Positions 1 to 6,584 are shown, counted from the stretch's first letter. The stretch is 13,014 bases of DNA from an uncultured Streptococcus sp. (GCF_938020365.1 NZ_CALIIB010000016.1:1-13014); one strand, 5' to 3'. Numbers and translations: made by a program. Notes: a model not told the origin generated them from the letters alone.

Positions 1-238
1 GTCCAACAAATACTGATGCAAGATCTTCAAGACCAGCTTTTTCAGCTGCACGACGTAAGATTGAGTTTTTAATTACTTTGTACTCAACTTCGCTTCCACG
101 AAGCTCACGACGAAGAACAGTATCTTGCTCAACTGTCAAACCACGAGCGTCCACAACAACGATTGATGCAGCAGCTTTCATTTTCTCAGCTACTACGTCA
201 ACTAATTCTGCTTTTTTAGCAATAATTGCTTCACTCAT
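1..238 (-). CDS. rplJ: Ribosomal protein L10 (partial, N-terminal part)
   Basis: Only the first 79 codons are present; the gene runs off the left edge of the window. The protein begins [19 protein letters not shown] and continues with a [10 protein letters not shown] segment and an LRRELR segment, which fit the N-terminal rRNA-binding domain of bacterial L10. In the family, L10 forms the base of the ribosomal stalk on 23S rRNA and carries the L7/L12 dimers that recruit translation factors. The ATG at 238 follows a GGAGGTG ribosome binding site (248-254) at good spacing. A leader of about 170 nt precedes it and carries an L10-type regulatory structure, so autoregulation by L10 or the L10-L12 complex is expected. 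In most Firmicutes rplL follows, outside this window. Confidence 0.96.
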
Positions 239-282
239 TTAGTGTTTCACCTCCGTAATTATTTTGCTTGGGACATTTTTCC

Positions 283-408
283 AAAAGAAAAACGCGCCCA
301 AACCTAGACACGAAAGTACAATACGCTTCTTTTACATGATACGTTTTGTCCTCGGTAGGATTTTTATGAGTCGAGCTCCCCTACTGTCTTAGGCAGTTTT
401 TTCAAACC
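283..408 (-). promoter_or_regulatory. L10 leader (r-protein autoregulatory 5' UTR) with attenuator hairpin
   Basis: This is the transcribed leader between the rplJ promoter and its ribosome binding site. It contains the CCTACCGAGGAC block (about 348-359), typical of the Firmicute L10 leader that binds L10/L12. At its 3' end, CGTGTCT and GGGCGCG (306-312 with 293-299) can form a 7-bp stem with four G-U pairs and a 6-nt loop, followed by TTTTTCTTTT. That is the layout of an intrinsic terminator. Termination inside the leader when L10 is in excess is therefore likely. The leader family is recognised from its position and core block; the attenuator is my own folding and was not computed. Confidence 0.8.
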
Positions 409-415
409 ATTGATA

Positions 416-444
416 ATTATAGCAAAAGAAAAAAAAGATTGCAA
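416..444 (-). promoter_or_regulatory. Promoter of rplJ leader
   Basis: On the minus strand, TTGCAA (439-444) is separated by 17 nt from TATAAT (416-421), which is preceded by TGC as in extended -10 promoters. The predicted start is near 409, giving a leader of about 170 nt. The -35 element overlaps the terminator stem of the upstream DUF2628-type gene, and the terminator T-tract serves as the promoter spacer. Confidence 0.8.
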
Positions 445-465
445 GCTTTTTGTGCAATCTTTTTA
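430..465 (-). terminator. Intrinsic terminator after the DUF2628-type gene
   Basis: AGATTGCA (436-443) pairs with TGCAATCT (453-460), extended by A-T pairs. In the minus direction the stem is followed by a run of eight T. It lies just past the stop codon at 471 and overlaps the rplJ promoter. Confidence 0.85.
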
Positions 466-470
466 ATTTT

Positions 471-812
471 TTATGCATTTTTAGGAAAAGTCTTGTCAAG
501 CAGGGCTTTACTAGCATCGTCAGCAGGTACCCATCCATCAGTGAAAACCCGGTCTTTTATCCAAAGACGATTATAGAAAAAGGCCCAAAACAAGTTGTAG
601 ACATATCCTGCAGGTCTTATGAAATCATCTGGGATAAGAAGCGTTACAATCACAGCAAATACAAACAGTGAGCCAAGCATGATCCCAAAGTATTTCCAGT
701 CTTTACGAAAGAGAGGAACGAAAAAGTTAAATAGCAAGGTTGTAATAGAGTACATTGGTGACAAAGTCTTAACATTGCTGCCATCTGGTGCTTGAATAGT
801 AAGTTTATTCAT
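471..812 (-). CDS. DUF2628-type small membrane protein
   Basis: A 113-residue protein of unknown function. The ATG at 812 is preferred over an upstream ATG at 854, because AAGGAG (819-824) sits 6 nt before it and the upstream ATG would lie almost on the promoter. Three hydrophobic segments are visible at about residues 20-36, 41-61 and 68-85. Between and after them are FRKDWKYFG and FFYNRLWIKDR, and the C-terminus contains TDGWVPADDASK. This aromatic/basic pattern and the topology fit the DUF2628 family of bacterial membrane proteins, which has no established biochemical role; the assignment is from memory of the family. The gene is monocistronic, with its own consensus promoter and terminator. 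Confidence is high that it is a gene and moderate for the family. Confidence 0.88.
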   Translation of the reverse strand: MNKLTIQAPDGSNVKTLSPMYSITTLLFNFFVPLFRKDWKYFGIMLGSLFVFAVIVTLLIPDDFIRPAGYVYNLFWAFFYNRLWIKDRVFTDGWVPADDASKALLDKTFPKNA

Positions 813-844
813 CAAGATCTCCTTAAATATAAAAATATTAATGA

Positions 845-873
845 AGTATAACAAAATTTTATATGTTTGTCAA
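845..873 (-). promoter_or_regulatory. Consensus sigma-A promoter of the DUF2628-type gene
   Basis: TTGACA (868-873), a 17-nt spacer and TATACT (845-850) on the minus strand form a near-perfect vegetative promoter. The predicted start near 838 gives a 5' UTR of about 26 nt. This suggests strong, constitutive expression of a small membrane protein of unknown role. Confidence 0.85.
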
Positions 874-912
874 TTTAAGCAGATCTAGACGGAAATCAGA
901 GCGTCACTTCTT

Positions 913-942
913 CAAAAAAATGTAGCCCTAAGGCTACATTTT
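913..942 (-). terminator. Intrinsic terminator after the FNT gene
   Basis: AATGTAGCC (919-927) pairs with GGCTACATT (932-940) around a CTAA loop, and a T-run follows in the minus direction. The right arm touches the FNT stop codon at 941-943. Confidence 0.88.
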
Positions 943-1738
943 AATCTACATAATGTTCTTCTTTTTTATTGAACCAAGCATATGGCAGACCGATTAGAAG
1001 ACCACCACCAATCAGGTTTCCTACGAAGGTCACAGCCCAGTGGCGCAGGATATTTCCAATACCAAAATTTGCCACCTCTGATGCAGCTGAGCTAAACTTA
1101 ACGATAGCAAAAGAAGCAAAGTTGGCTGCCAAGTGTTCGTTGGTTAAGAAGACAAACATATAAATGGCTGAAATAACCAAGAAAAGCTTGGCTGTACTAT
1201 CTTTCACCAAGACGAAGGAAAGAATCGCAATATTAACAAATACATTGGCGAGTATTCCCTCAAGTAAAATAAGTTCATTTGAACGGGCAAGCTTCATCTG
1301 CACAACACCAGCAATGAAACTTTCCTTGCTAAGTCCCGCATAAGCCGCCGAATTAGCAAAGAGCCACCCAGCAATCAGAGCCCCAATCAAGTTAAAGAAG
1401 GTACAATAGAACAAAATAATCAGCGCTTTTTTCCAATCAATCTTCTTTAGGAAAGTACCAGCTGTCAGAAACATCATATTAGAAGTCACCAGCTCGGCAT
1501 TTAGAAAGACGATATAGGCCAAGCCCCAAGCGAAGATAAAGGGAAAGAGAAAGCGTCCAGTTCCTGGGACAATCTTATTTGTCAGGTCTGCTGCAATAGC
1601 TCCTGCTCCTGTACTGAAAGTCAGAAAGGCCCCCGCAAAGATAGAGCGAACAGCATACTTCCCTTTGCTTGTGTCGAACAAGCCTTCTTTCTTACGGCAA
1701 GCTGCTTCTATGTTTGGAATAAATGTCGATTCGACCAT
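941..1738 (-). CDS. Formate/nitrite transporter (FNT) family channel
   Basis: A 265-residue integral membrane protein, the usual length for the FocA/NirC family. FNT proteins form pentameric channels for small monovalent anions such as formate or nitrite. Supporting motifs are AELVTSNMM (81-89), matching the family signature after TM2; NEHLAANF (200-207), whose His202 matches the pore histidine of FocA; and GNLIGGGL (240-247) in the last membrane segment. About six hydrophobic segments are visible. The ATG at 1738 follows GAGGAG at normal spacing. With no nitrite reductase nearby, formate from pyruvate formate-lyase fermentation is the more likely substrate; this is inference. A cre-like operator overlaps the promoter, which suggests repression by CcpA on good sugars. 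The gene is 107 nt downstream of mmuM with no convincing terminator between, so some read-through is possible. Confidence 0.93.
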   Translation of the reverse strand: MVESTFIPNIEAACRKKEGLFDTSKGKYAVRSIFAGAFLTFSTGAGAIAADLTNKIVPGTGRFLFPFIFAWGLAYIVFLNAELVTSNMMFLTAGTFLKKIDWKKALIILFYCTFFNLIGALIAGWLFANSAAYAGLSKESFIAGVVQMKLARSNELILLEGILANVFVNIAILSFVLVKDSTAKLFLVISAIYMFVFLTNEHLAANFASFAIVKFSSAASEVANFGIGNILRHWAVTFVGNLIGGGLLIGLPYAWFNKKEEHYVD

Positions 1739-1768
1739 AATAATTCTCCTCTAAGTTAAACTATGTAC

Positions 1769-1797
1769 AGTATATCACAAACTTTTATTTTTCGAAA
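1769..1797 (-). promoter_or_regulatory. Extended -10 promoter of the FNT gene
   Basis: TGATATACT gives an extended -10 (TATACT at 1769-1774). At 17-nt spacing the -35 position (1792-1797) reads TTTCGA, a weak match that lies inside the cre-like operator. The predicted start is near 1762. Confidence 0.65.
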
Positions 1798-1806
1798 GCG
1801 TTTTCT
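1793..1806 (-). promoter_or_regulatory. cre-like operator (CcpA site)
   Basis: AGAAAACGCTTTCG on the minus strand matches the catabolite-responsive element TGWAANCGNTNWCA at 12 of 14 positions; only the two outermost bases differ. It overlaps the -35 region of the FNT promoter, a position where CcpA-HPr(Ser-P) binding would block RNA polymerase. Confidence 0.7.
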
Positions 1807-1845
1807 GTAAGTTTTTTTCTAAATTTGAACTTGTAATGCTATATT

Positions 1846-2793
1846 TCAAGTTCTTAATTCGCCTGCTAGCCGCCTTATATCTTCTGGCCGAGTTCGACAG
1901 CAACCGCCAAAAAGCTGAACGCCCTGCTTCTTCCAAAGCTGACTGTAATCAGTTAAACAGAGCTGCTGCTCAGGATTGTCCTGCCAAGTATTCGTCGCCA
2001 CATTATAGACCTCTCCAGAATTTGGATAGGCCAGCAAGGGTTTATCGCACACCTGTTTTAACTTTTCTAATAAGGGAACAAGCAGATGCGGAGCTGTGCA
2101 GTTAAAACCAACAGCCAAAATTTGCGGACTTGATTGAGCTAAGCGCCCAACTTCTTCTATCAATGTTCCGTCCGAAATCGCCGATGCCGTCTGAGCTGTA
2201 AAAGATAAATAGGCCTCCGCCTGCGGAAATTCTTCTGCTAACAAGTGAACAAGCGCCTCTGTTTCTGCTCCGTTAGGAATCGTTTCAAGTGCCAATAAAT
2301 CACAGCCCGCGTCCAGCAAGGCTTGAATGCGCGGACGATGAAAGTCTTTAAATTCCTCCTCACTCAAGTGATAGGATCCTGTATATTCCGATCCATCAGC
2401 CAGGTAAGCAGCATATGGTCCGACCGATCCAGCTATCAGAGGATAAAAGCGCTGATTCTGCTCATCTAGCGATAATCTCCCCCAGACATTTTTAACCGCT
2501 GCCTGTGCCAAAAGGACTGTCTCTTTGAAGATTTCATGAGCCTTATCTAAACTCAATCCTTCTTCGACAAAAGCTGGAATGCTGGCCTGATAACTGGAAG
2601 TGGTGATAATATCACTGCCCGCCCAAACATAGTCTTCATGCAGGTCTTGGATAATCTGAGGATTCTCAAGCAAGTACTTGGCTGACCAAAGCCGACCAGA
2701 AACATCATAGCCCTGCCTCTCCAGCTCTGTCCCCAAAGCACCATCTAGAATTATTATTTCTTGCTTTTCAAGTAAATCTTTAAACGCTCCCAT
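1846..2793 (-). CDS. mmuM: Homocysteine S-methyltransferase
   Basis: A 315-residue cytosolic enzyme of the Pfam S-methyl_trans family. MmuM transfers a methyl group from S-methylmethionine (or SAM) to homocysteine, yielding methionine. The three zinc-ligand cysteines are present: Cys232 in GFNCTAP, and Cys298 and Cys299 in FGGCCRT. The N-terminus ILDGALGTELERQG and the central LLALETIPNGAET are family hallmarks. The length equals that of typical MmuM without the extra domains of MetH, and the ATG at 2793 has GAGGAG upstream. No S-methylmethionine permease (mmuP) is adjacent, unlike in E. coli, so import of the methyl donor would rely on a gene elsewhere. No SAM riboswitch, MtaR-type Met box or clear promoter could be recognised upstream. 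Confidence 0.95.
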   Translation of the reverse strand: MGAFKDLLEKQEIIILDGALGTELERQGYDVSGRLWSAKYLLENPQIIQDLHEDYVWAGSDIITTSSYQASIPAFVEEGLSLDKAHEIFKETVLLAQAAVKNVWGRLSLDEQNQRFYPLIAGSVGPYAAYLADGSEYTGSYHLSEEEFKDFHRPRIQALLDAGCDLLALETIPNGAETEALVHLLAEEFPQAEAYLSFTAQTASAISDGTLIEEVGRLAQSSPQILAVGFNCTAPHLLVPLLEKLKQVCDKPLLAYPNSGEVYNVATNTWQDNPEQQLCLTDYSQLWKKQGVQLFGGCCRTRPEDIRRLAGELRT

Positions 2794-2894
2794 TCTTGCT
2801 CCTCAAGCTTTTTCTAAAATAACAGATTAGTCAGTTTTGCTAAAGATAAATAAGTCTGCTTATTTGAAATGATCGTCTACTTCATTAGTAAAAC

Positions 2895-2925
2895 GCAAAA
2901 AAGAGATTATTACAATCTCTTTTTT
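2895..2925 (-). terminator. Intrinsic terminator after the GH73 gene
   Basis: A 12-bp stem, AAAAAAGAGATT (2897-2908) with AATCTCTTTTTT (2914-2925), has a 5-nt loop and ends in a T-run in the minus direction. It lies 5 nt beyond the stop codon at 2931. Confidence 0.9.
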
Positions 2926-2930
2926 CTTAT

Positions 2931-3629
2931 CTAGTTATGTGATGCCCATGCTTGATCTGTTTCCAGAACATCCTGAGTCGTGTATTGTCCACGGTAAGGA
3001 TTGTAAACCATATTAGACGCTCCTGTCTGATAGCTAGGTGAGTCAAACTGAGTCAGATTGTATGCTTCAATCAGATAGTTCAATTTTGCATAGTAATGAC
3101 TATCCGTTGCATATACACCTGTCAAGGCAGCTGTCGCATCTTGATAAGTCGGGGCATTACTCTTCCAAGCTCCCGCAAAATGACTTTGTCTCAAGACGTA
3201 GACATAATCCTGAAGTGACTCAGCGTAACTTGAGTAAGAGCGGAATTGATCATTGATCGCATAAGTATTACCCTGACCATCTTCTTCCAAGGTCTCCATC
3301 GTCGCTGACTGACCAGCATAAGCTCCTTTAATACCGAACAAATTATAGTGAGGATAGCCTGACAGACCAGACTGGCCAGAACCACTCTCTAAAATAGCTT
3401 GTGCAATCATCACAGAAGCATACAGATCATTATCCTGGGCCAACTGGCGAGCTGGCTCACTGATTTGTGAAATGAAATATTCTGTTTGGTTCAATGGTTG
3501 CTGAACAGCATCATTTGCACTTGCTGGCTTGATTTGCTTTGACAAAGCAAGACCAAAGACAACGGTTGAAACCATCACTGCCAAACCAGTCAAAAGTTTT
3601 TTTCTTTCTTTTGAAATTCTCTTCTTCAC
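2931..3629 (-). CDS. Secreted GH73 endo-beta-N-acetylglucosaminidase (peptidoglycan hydrolase)
   Basis: A 232-residue secreted protein. The GTG at 3629 is chosen because AGGAG lies 7 nt before it; the longer ATG frame (to 3683) would start above the predicted transcript. The N-terminus is KKRISKERKK followed by a hydrophobic stretch (12-30) and a signal peptidase site after ASA (36-38). The rest is one glucosaminidase domain. The presumed catalytic glutamate is Glu81 in AQAILESGSGQSGLS, followed by YNLFGIKG (95-102) and a C-terminal YYAKLNYLIEAYNL helix, all typical of GH73. Family members cut the N-acetylglucosaminyl bonds of peptidoglycan in cell separation or lysis. No binding repeats (choline-binding, SH3, LysM) are present, so substrate targeting is not evident. 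It resembles short streptococcal autolysins such as LytG, but no specific symbol is assigned. It has its own promoter and terminator. Confidence 0.92.
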   Translation of the reverse strand: MKKRISKERKKLLTGLAVMVSTVVFGLALSKQIKPASANDAVQQPLNQTEYFISQISEPARQLAQDNDLYASVMIAQAILESGSGQSGLSGYPHYNLFGIKGAYAGQSATMETLEEDGQGNTYAINDQFRSYSSYAESLQDYVYVLRQSHFAGAWKSNAPTYQDATAALTGVYATDSHYYAKLNYLIEAYNLTQFDSPSYQTGASNMVYNPYRGQYTTQDVLETDQAWASHN

Positions 3630-3662
3630 GGTCTTTCTCCTAAATACAATATTTATTCTACT

Positions 3663-3671
3663 ATTGTAACA
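3663..3671 (-). promoter_or_regulatory. Extended -10 promoter of the GH73 gene
   Basis: TGTTACAAT on the minus strand gives TACAAT (3663-3668) with a TG extension. No good -35 is seen at 16-18 nt. The predicted start near 3656 leaves about 27 nt before the GTG start. Confidence 0.55.
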
Positions 3672-3780
3672 TACTAAAAGCAAAATAACATTAGCAATAA
3701 ATTACAAGTATATGACATTTTTTAGATCTTCCACAAATATAAGTTTCACAAGCCACGATTGTTCCATTCAAGACTTCCTC

Positions 3781-3827
3781 GTTCAGCTTGCATAATGAAC
3801 CTTATCACTAAGGTATACAGGCTGAAC
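3781..3827. repeat. Nested inverted repeat in the engB-GH73 intergenic region
   Basis: GTTCAGC (3781-3787) and GCTGAAC (3821-3827) form an outer inverted repeat. Inside it, ACCTTA (3799-3804) and TAAGGT (3809-3814) form a second perfect stem with a TCAC loop. The element lies between the engB terminator and the GH73 promoter and belongs to no gene. It could be a structured RNA, a protein-binding site or a remnant of a dispersed repeat; no function can be assigned. Confidence 0.5.
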
Positions 3828-3829
3828 TG

Positions 3830-3870
3830 AAAATGAAAATAACCTGACTCCAACCCATACGGAATCAGGC
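3830..3870 (-). terminator. Intrinsic terminator after engB
   Basis: On the minus strand CCTGATTCC (3861-3869) pairs with GGAGTCAGG (3843-3851) in a 9-bp stem with one G-U pair, followed by a T-rich tail TTATTTTCATTTTC. It lies 50 nt past the engB stop and closes the folA-clpX-engB unit. Confidence 0.75.
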
Positions 3871-3921
3871 TATAATCTTAAACTCTGAAAGTTCAACTAT
3901 CACTCCGATAAGATCTAACAT

Positions 3922-4509
3922 CTAGATCTTGCCTAAAATCGCATCCCAGGCTTGATCAAGACCAGTTTTATCAACTGAAGAAAAGATAATAAAATCATCA
4001 GTTTTATCAAAGTCCAGCTTTTTCTTAATGGCACTCTCATGCTTGTTCCACTTACCGCGTGGAATTTTATCCGCCTTGGTAGCCACGATGATGACAGGAA
4101 TTTCATAGTATTTGAGAAACTCGTACATCTGCACATCATCCGCACTAGGGTCATGACGCAGGTCTACCAGGCTTACGACCGCTCGTAGATTGTCCCGACT
4201 GGTCAGATATTCCTCAATCATTTTGCCCCATTTAGCGCGCTCCGTTTTCGAAACTTTAGCATAGCCATAGCCAGGAACATCTACAAAACGGAGCTTATCA
4301 TCGATATTGAAAAAGTTTAGCAATTGCGTTTTACCAGGCTTGCCTGAAGTCCGTGCTAGATTTTTACGATTGAGCAGAGTATTGATAAAACTAGACTTAC
4401 CGACATTGGAGCGACCCGCCAATGCGATTTCCGGGATATCATCCTGCGGGTAATGCGATTTATTGGCTGCACTCAGTAAAATCTCAGCATTATGTGTATT
4501 GATTTCCAT
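3922..4509 (-). CDS. engB: Ribosome biogenesis GTPase EngB (YsxC/YihA)
   Basis: A 195-residue cytosolic GTPase of the TRAFAC Era-like class. In B. subtilis the YsxC orthologue is essential and acts in late assembly of the 50S subunit. All G motifs are visible: G1 GRSNVGKS (32-39), G2 around GKTQ (59-62), G3 DVPG (77-80) followed by YGYAKV, G4 TKAD (144-147) and G5 SS (177-178). The length is normal and nothing is missing. The ATG at 4509 has GGGGAAG just upstream; this ribosome binding site overlaps the TAG stop of clpX, and only 9 nt separate the genes, so translation is probably coupled. The clpX-engB pair is a common Firmicute arrangement. Confidence 0.97.
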   Translation of the reverse strand: MEINTHNAEILLSAANKSHYPQDDIPEIALAGRSNVGKSSFINTLLNRKNLARTSGKPGKTQLLNFFNIDDKLRFVDVPGYGYAKVSKTERAKWGKMIEEYLTSRDNLRAVVSLVDLRHDPSADDVQMYEFLKYYEIPVIIVATKADKIPRGKWNKHESAIKKKLDFDKTDDFIIFSSVDKTGLDQAWDAILGKI

Positions 4510-4518
4510 AAGCTTCCC

Positions 4519-5748
4519 CTAGGCAGTTTCCAAGATTGGCTTGTCTGTGCCGTCCACTGCTTCCTTCGTGATCCGAACCAGCTTGACATTTTCCTGACTT
4601 GGCACTTCAAACATGACGTCCATCATGGTTTCTTCAATAATTGAACGAAGGCCACGCGCACCTGTCTTGCGTTCGATGGCTTTTCTAGCAATGGCTTGCA
4701 GGGCTTCCTCGTCAAATTCAAGTTCAACATCATCATAAGAAAGCAAGGTTTGATATTGCTTCACTAGCGCATTTCTCGGTTCATTCAAAATGCGAACCAA
4801 ATCATCAACAGTCAGCTGCTCTAGTGCTGCAAAAACTGGCAAACGACCGATCAACTCAGGAATAATCCCAAATTTTTGAATATCATCAGCGACAATGGCC
4901 TGCATATAAGACGCACCTTCGTCGATTGCCTTATTATTTTGACCGAAACCGATAATCTTCTCACCAAGACGTTGCTTAACAATTTCTTCGATACCATCAA
5001 AAGCGCCACCAACGATAAAGAGAATGTTCTTGGTATCAACCTGAATCATTTCTTGTTGCGGATGCTTACGACCACCCTGAGGAGGAACGCTAGCAACTGT
5101 TCCTTCGATAATCTTCAGCAAGGCTTGCTGAACACCCTCACCTGAAACATCACGAGTGATAGAAACATTTTCGCTCTTCTTAGCAATCTTGTCGATTTCA
5201 TCCACATAGATGATGCCGCGTTCTGCTCGTTCAATATTGAAGTCAGCTGCCTGTAAAAGCTTGAGCAGGATATTTTCCACGTCTTCACCCACATAGCCAG
5301 CCTCAGTCAAAGCTGTAGCATCCGCGATAGCAAAGGGAACATTGAGGCTACGCGCCAAGGTCTGAGCCAGGAATGTTTTCCCAGATCCAGTTGGACCAAT
5401 CATGAGGATGTTTGATTTTTGTAGCTCAACATCATCCTCTTCGCGACTGTCATGAAAATTAATCCGCTTATAGTGATTGTAAACGGCAACAGCCAAAGCC
5501 CGCTTGGCCCGATCTTGACCAATCACATAGTGGTTCAAGATATTGAGCAATTCTTGCGGTTTTGGTACTTCAGAAAGATCAGCTAAGACTTCCTCAGCTA
5601 ATTCTTCTCGGATAATTTCCTGTGCCAACTCGACACATTCATTACAGATAAAGGCATTGTTGCCCGCAATAATTTTTTGGACTTCGTCCTGATTCTTTCC
5701 ACAAAAAGAACAATATACCATCATCTCATTATTACGATTTGTAGGCAT
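4519..5748 (-). CDS. clpX: ATP-dependent protease ATPase subunit ClpX
   Basis: A 409-residue AAA+ unfoldase that recognises, unfolds and feeds substrates into the ClpP peptidase. The N-terminal zinc-binding domain has four cysteines (13, 16, 35, 38). The AAA+ core shows Walker A GPTGSGKT (118-125), pore loop GYVG (151-154), Walker B YVDEID with Asp183-Glu184, the RKH loop (227-229), the ClpP-docking tripeptide IGF (266-268), GR (301-302) at the arginine-finger position, and sensor 2 GARGLRS (363-369). Length and motifs are complete. GGGAG precedes the ATG at 5748. The gene lies between a small membrane protein gene (46-nt gap) and engB (9-nt gap). No CtsR or HrcA-type operator is recognised upstream, so expression probably depends mainly on the folA promoter, although the AT-rich gap could hide a weak one. 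Confidence 0.98.
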   Translation of the reverse strand: MPTNRNNEMMVYCSFCGKNQDEVQKIIAGNNAFICNECVELAQEIIREELAEEVLADLSEVPKPQELLNILNHYVIGQDRAKRALAVAVYNHYKRINFHDSREEDDVELQKSNILMIGPTGSGKTFLAQTLARSLNVPFAIADATALTEAGYVGEDVENILLKLLQAADFNIERAERGIIYVDEIDKIAKKSENVSITRDVSGEGVQQALLKIIEGTVASVPPQGGRKHPQQEMIQVDTKNILFIVGGAFDGIEEIVKQRLGEKIIGFGQNNKAIDEGASYMQAIVADDIQKFGIIPELIGRLPVFAALEQLTVDDLVRILNEPRNALVKQYQTLLSYDDVELEFDEEALQAIARKAIERKTGARGLRSIIEETMMDVMFEVPSQENVKLVRITKEAVDGTDKPILETA

Positions 5749-5794
5749 TTTTTACTCCCATTCTAAATTTCTAATTCAATTTTTTATTTACATT

Positions 5795-5965
5795 TTAAAA
5801 GAGGGTCATATAAAAAGCATGGATGGAATTAACAAGATTTGTAAAAGCATTTAACAAAAATAAAATAGCCAATCCATAACGTTTTTTACGAAAAGTCTGA
5901 AGCGAACAGATCAGACAAATTGCACATAAAAAGGCCGTAAAAAAACCAAAAACACTTCTTTCCAT
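5795..5965 (-). CDS. Small membrane protein between folA and clpX (56 aa)
   Basis: A short gene found by translating the gap between folA and clpX. It encodes 56 residues starting MERSVFGFFTAFLCAIC and ending YMTLF. The first half is one hydrophobic helix (about 5-21), followed by a basic turn TFRKKRYG (24-31) and a second hydrophobic segment (32-54), so a two-pass hairpin membrane protein is predicted. The ATG at 5965 lies 2 nt after the folA stop codon. An AAAGGG ribosome binding site within the end of folA indicates coupled translation. The position matches a small hypothetical gene that I recall between dyr and clpX in pneumococcus; this is from memory. The function is unknown. Confidence 0.8.
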   Translation of the reverse strand: MERSVFGFFTAFLCAICLICSLQTFRKKRYGLAILFLLNAFTNLVNSIHAFYMTLF

Positions 5966-5967
5966 TC

Positions 5968-6480
5968 CTATGAACCCTTTCTTTTGAGGATTTTTACGGT
6001 GAAATCATACTCATTTTTTTCATCTTTGGGTCGAAAGCGACTGCTCGCTTCCTCGAACTGTGTCAGATCAAAGTCTGTTGGGAAATAAGTATCACCTTCT
6101 AAGCTAGCATGGATTTCTGTCTTAATCACCTCATCCAAGTCATGCTCAAACAAAGAAAAGATTTGGCCGCCACCGATAATATAGAGATTCTTCTCTTGCT
6201 CTTGATACCATTTCAACACCGATGAAAGATCATGAAATACCAAAACACGCTCATCTTCAATCTGATAATCCCTATCGCGTGTCAAAATCAGAGTCTTTCT
6301 ATTTGGCAACACGCGCCGATGCATGCCATCAAAAGTCACCCGCCCCATTAAAATTGCATGTCCAGTCGTGATTTCCTTGAAATGTTTCAACTCTGCCGGT
6401 AAATGCCATGGCAAGCTTTGGTTTTTGCCAATCAGACCATTTTGATCCTGTGCCCAAATCGCCGCAATCTTTTTCGTCAT
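5968..6480 (-). CDS. folA: Dihydrofolate reductase
   Basis: A 170-residue cytosolic enzyme (called dyr in some streptococci) that reduces dihydrofolate to tetrahydrofolate with NADPH; it is the target of trimethoprim. Visible motifs are IAAIWAQDQNGLIG at the N-terminus, LPWHLPAELKHFK with the active-site acid Glu30, the NADPH loop MGRVTFDG (45-52), and IIGGGQIF (101-108). The site matching Ile100 of pneumococcal DHFR, where leucine gives trimethoprim resistance, is Ile102 here, so that change is absent. The ATG at 6480 follows GGAG at short spacing. It is the first gene of a likely operon with the small membrane protein, clpX and engB. Functionally it pairs with ThyA, encoded nearby in a separate unit. 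Confidence 0.97.
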   Translation of the reverse strand: MTKKIAAIWAQDQNGLIGKNQSLPWHLPAELKHFKEITTGHAILMGRVTFDGMHRRVLPNRKTLILTRDRDYQIEDERVLVFHDLSSVLKWYQEQEKNLYIIGGGQIFSLFEHDLDEVIKTEIHASLEGDTYFPTDFDLTQFEEASSRFRPKDEKNEYDFTVKILKRKGS

Positions 6481-6507
6481 TTCTCCATCCTTCGCATTGA
6501 TATTTCT

Positions 6508-6516
6508 ATTCTATCA
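6508..6516 (-). promoter_or_regulatory. Possible extended -10 promoter of the folA operon
   Basis: TGATAGAAT on the minus strand gives TAGAAT (6508-6513) with a TGn extension, about 27 nt before the folA start. The -35 region is poor. It is the best candidate in the gap after the preceding terminator. Confidence 0.45.
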
Positions 6517-6584
6517 AAATTTATTAAAAAAGACTTGTTTGGACTATCACTTCTATCTATTTATTTTTGTCAGCCAATCCAGAT

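Noticed and set aside
1827..1853. Inverted repeat GAACTTG/CAAGTTC at the mmuM stop codon, considered as a terminator
   Set aside because: The stem is 7 A-T-rich pairs with a 13-nt loop, and the sequence after it in the minus direction has no T-run.
1836..2105. An 89-codon plus-strand open frame opposite the mmuM end
   Set aside because: It is antisense to mmuM, without a promoter, ribosome binding site or protein motif.
6172..6180. Possible trimethoprim-resistance substitution in DHFR
   Set aside because: The residue matching pneumococcal Ile100 is still isoleucine (Ile102 here), so there is no sign of that resistance change.
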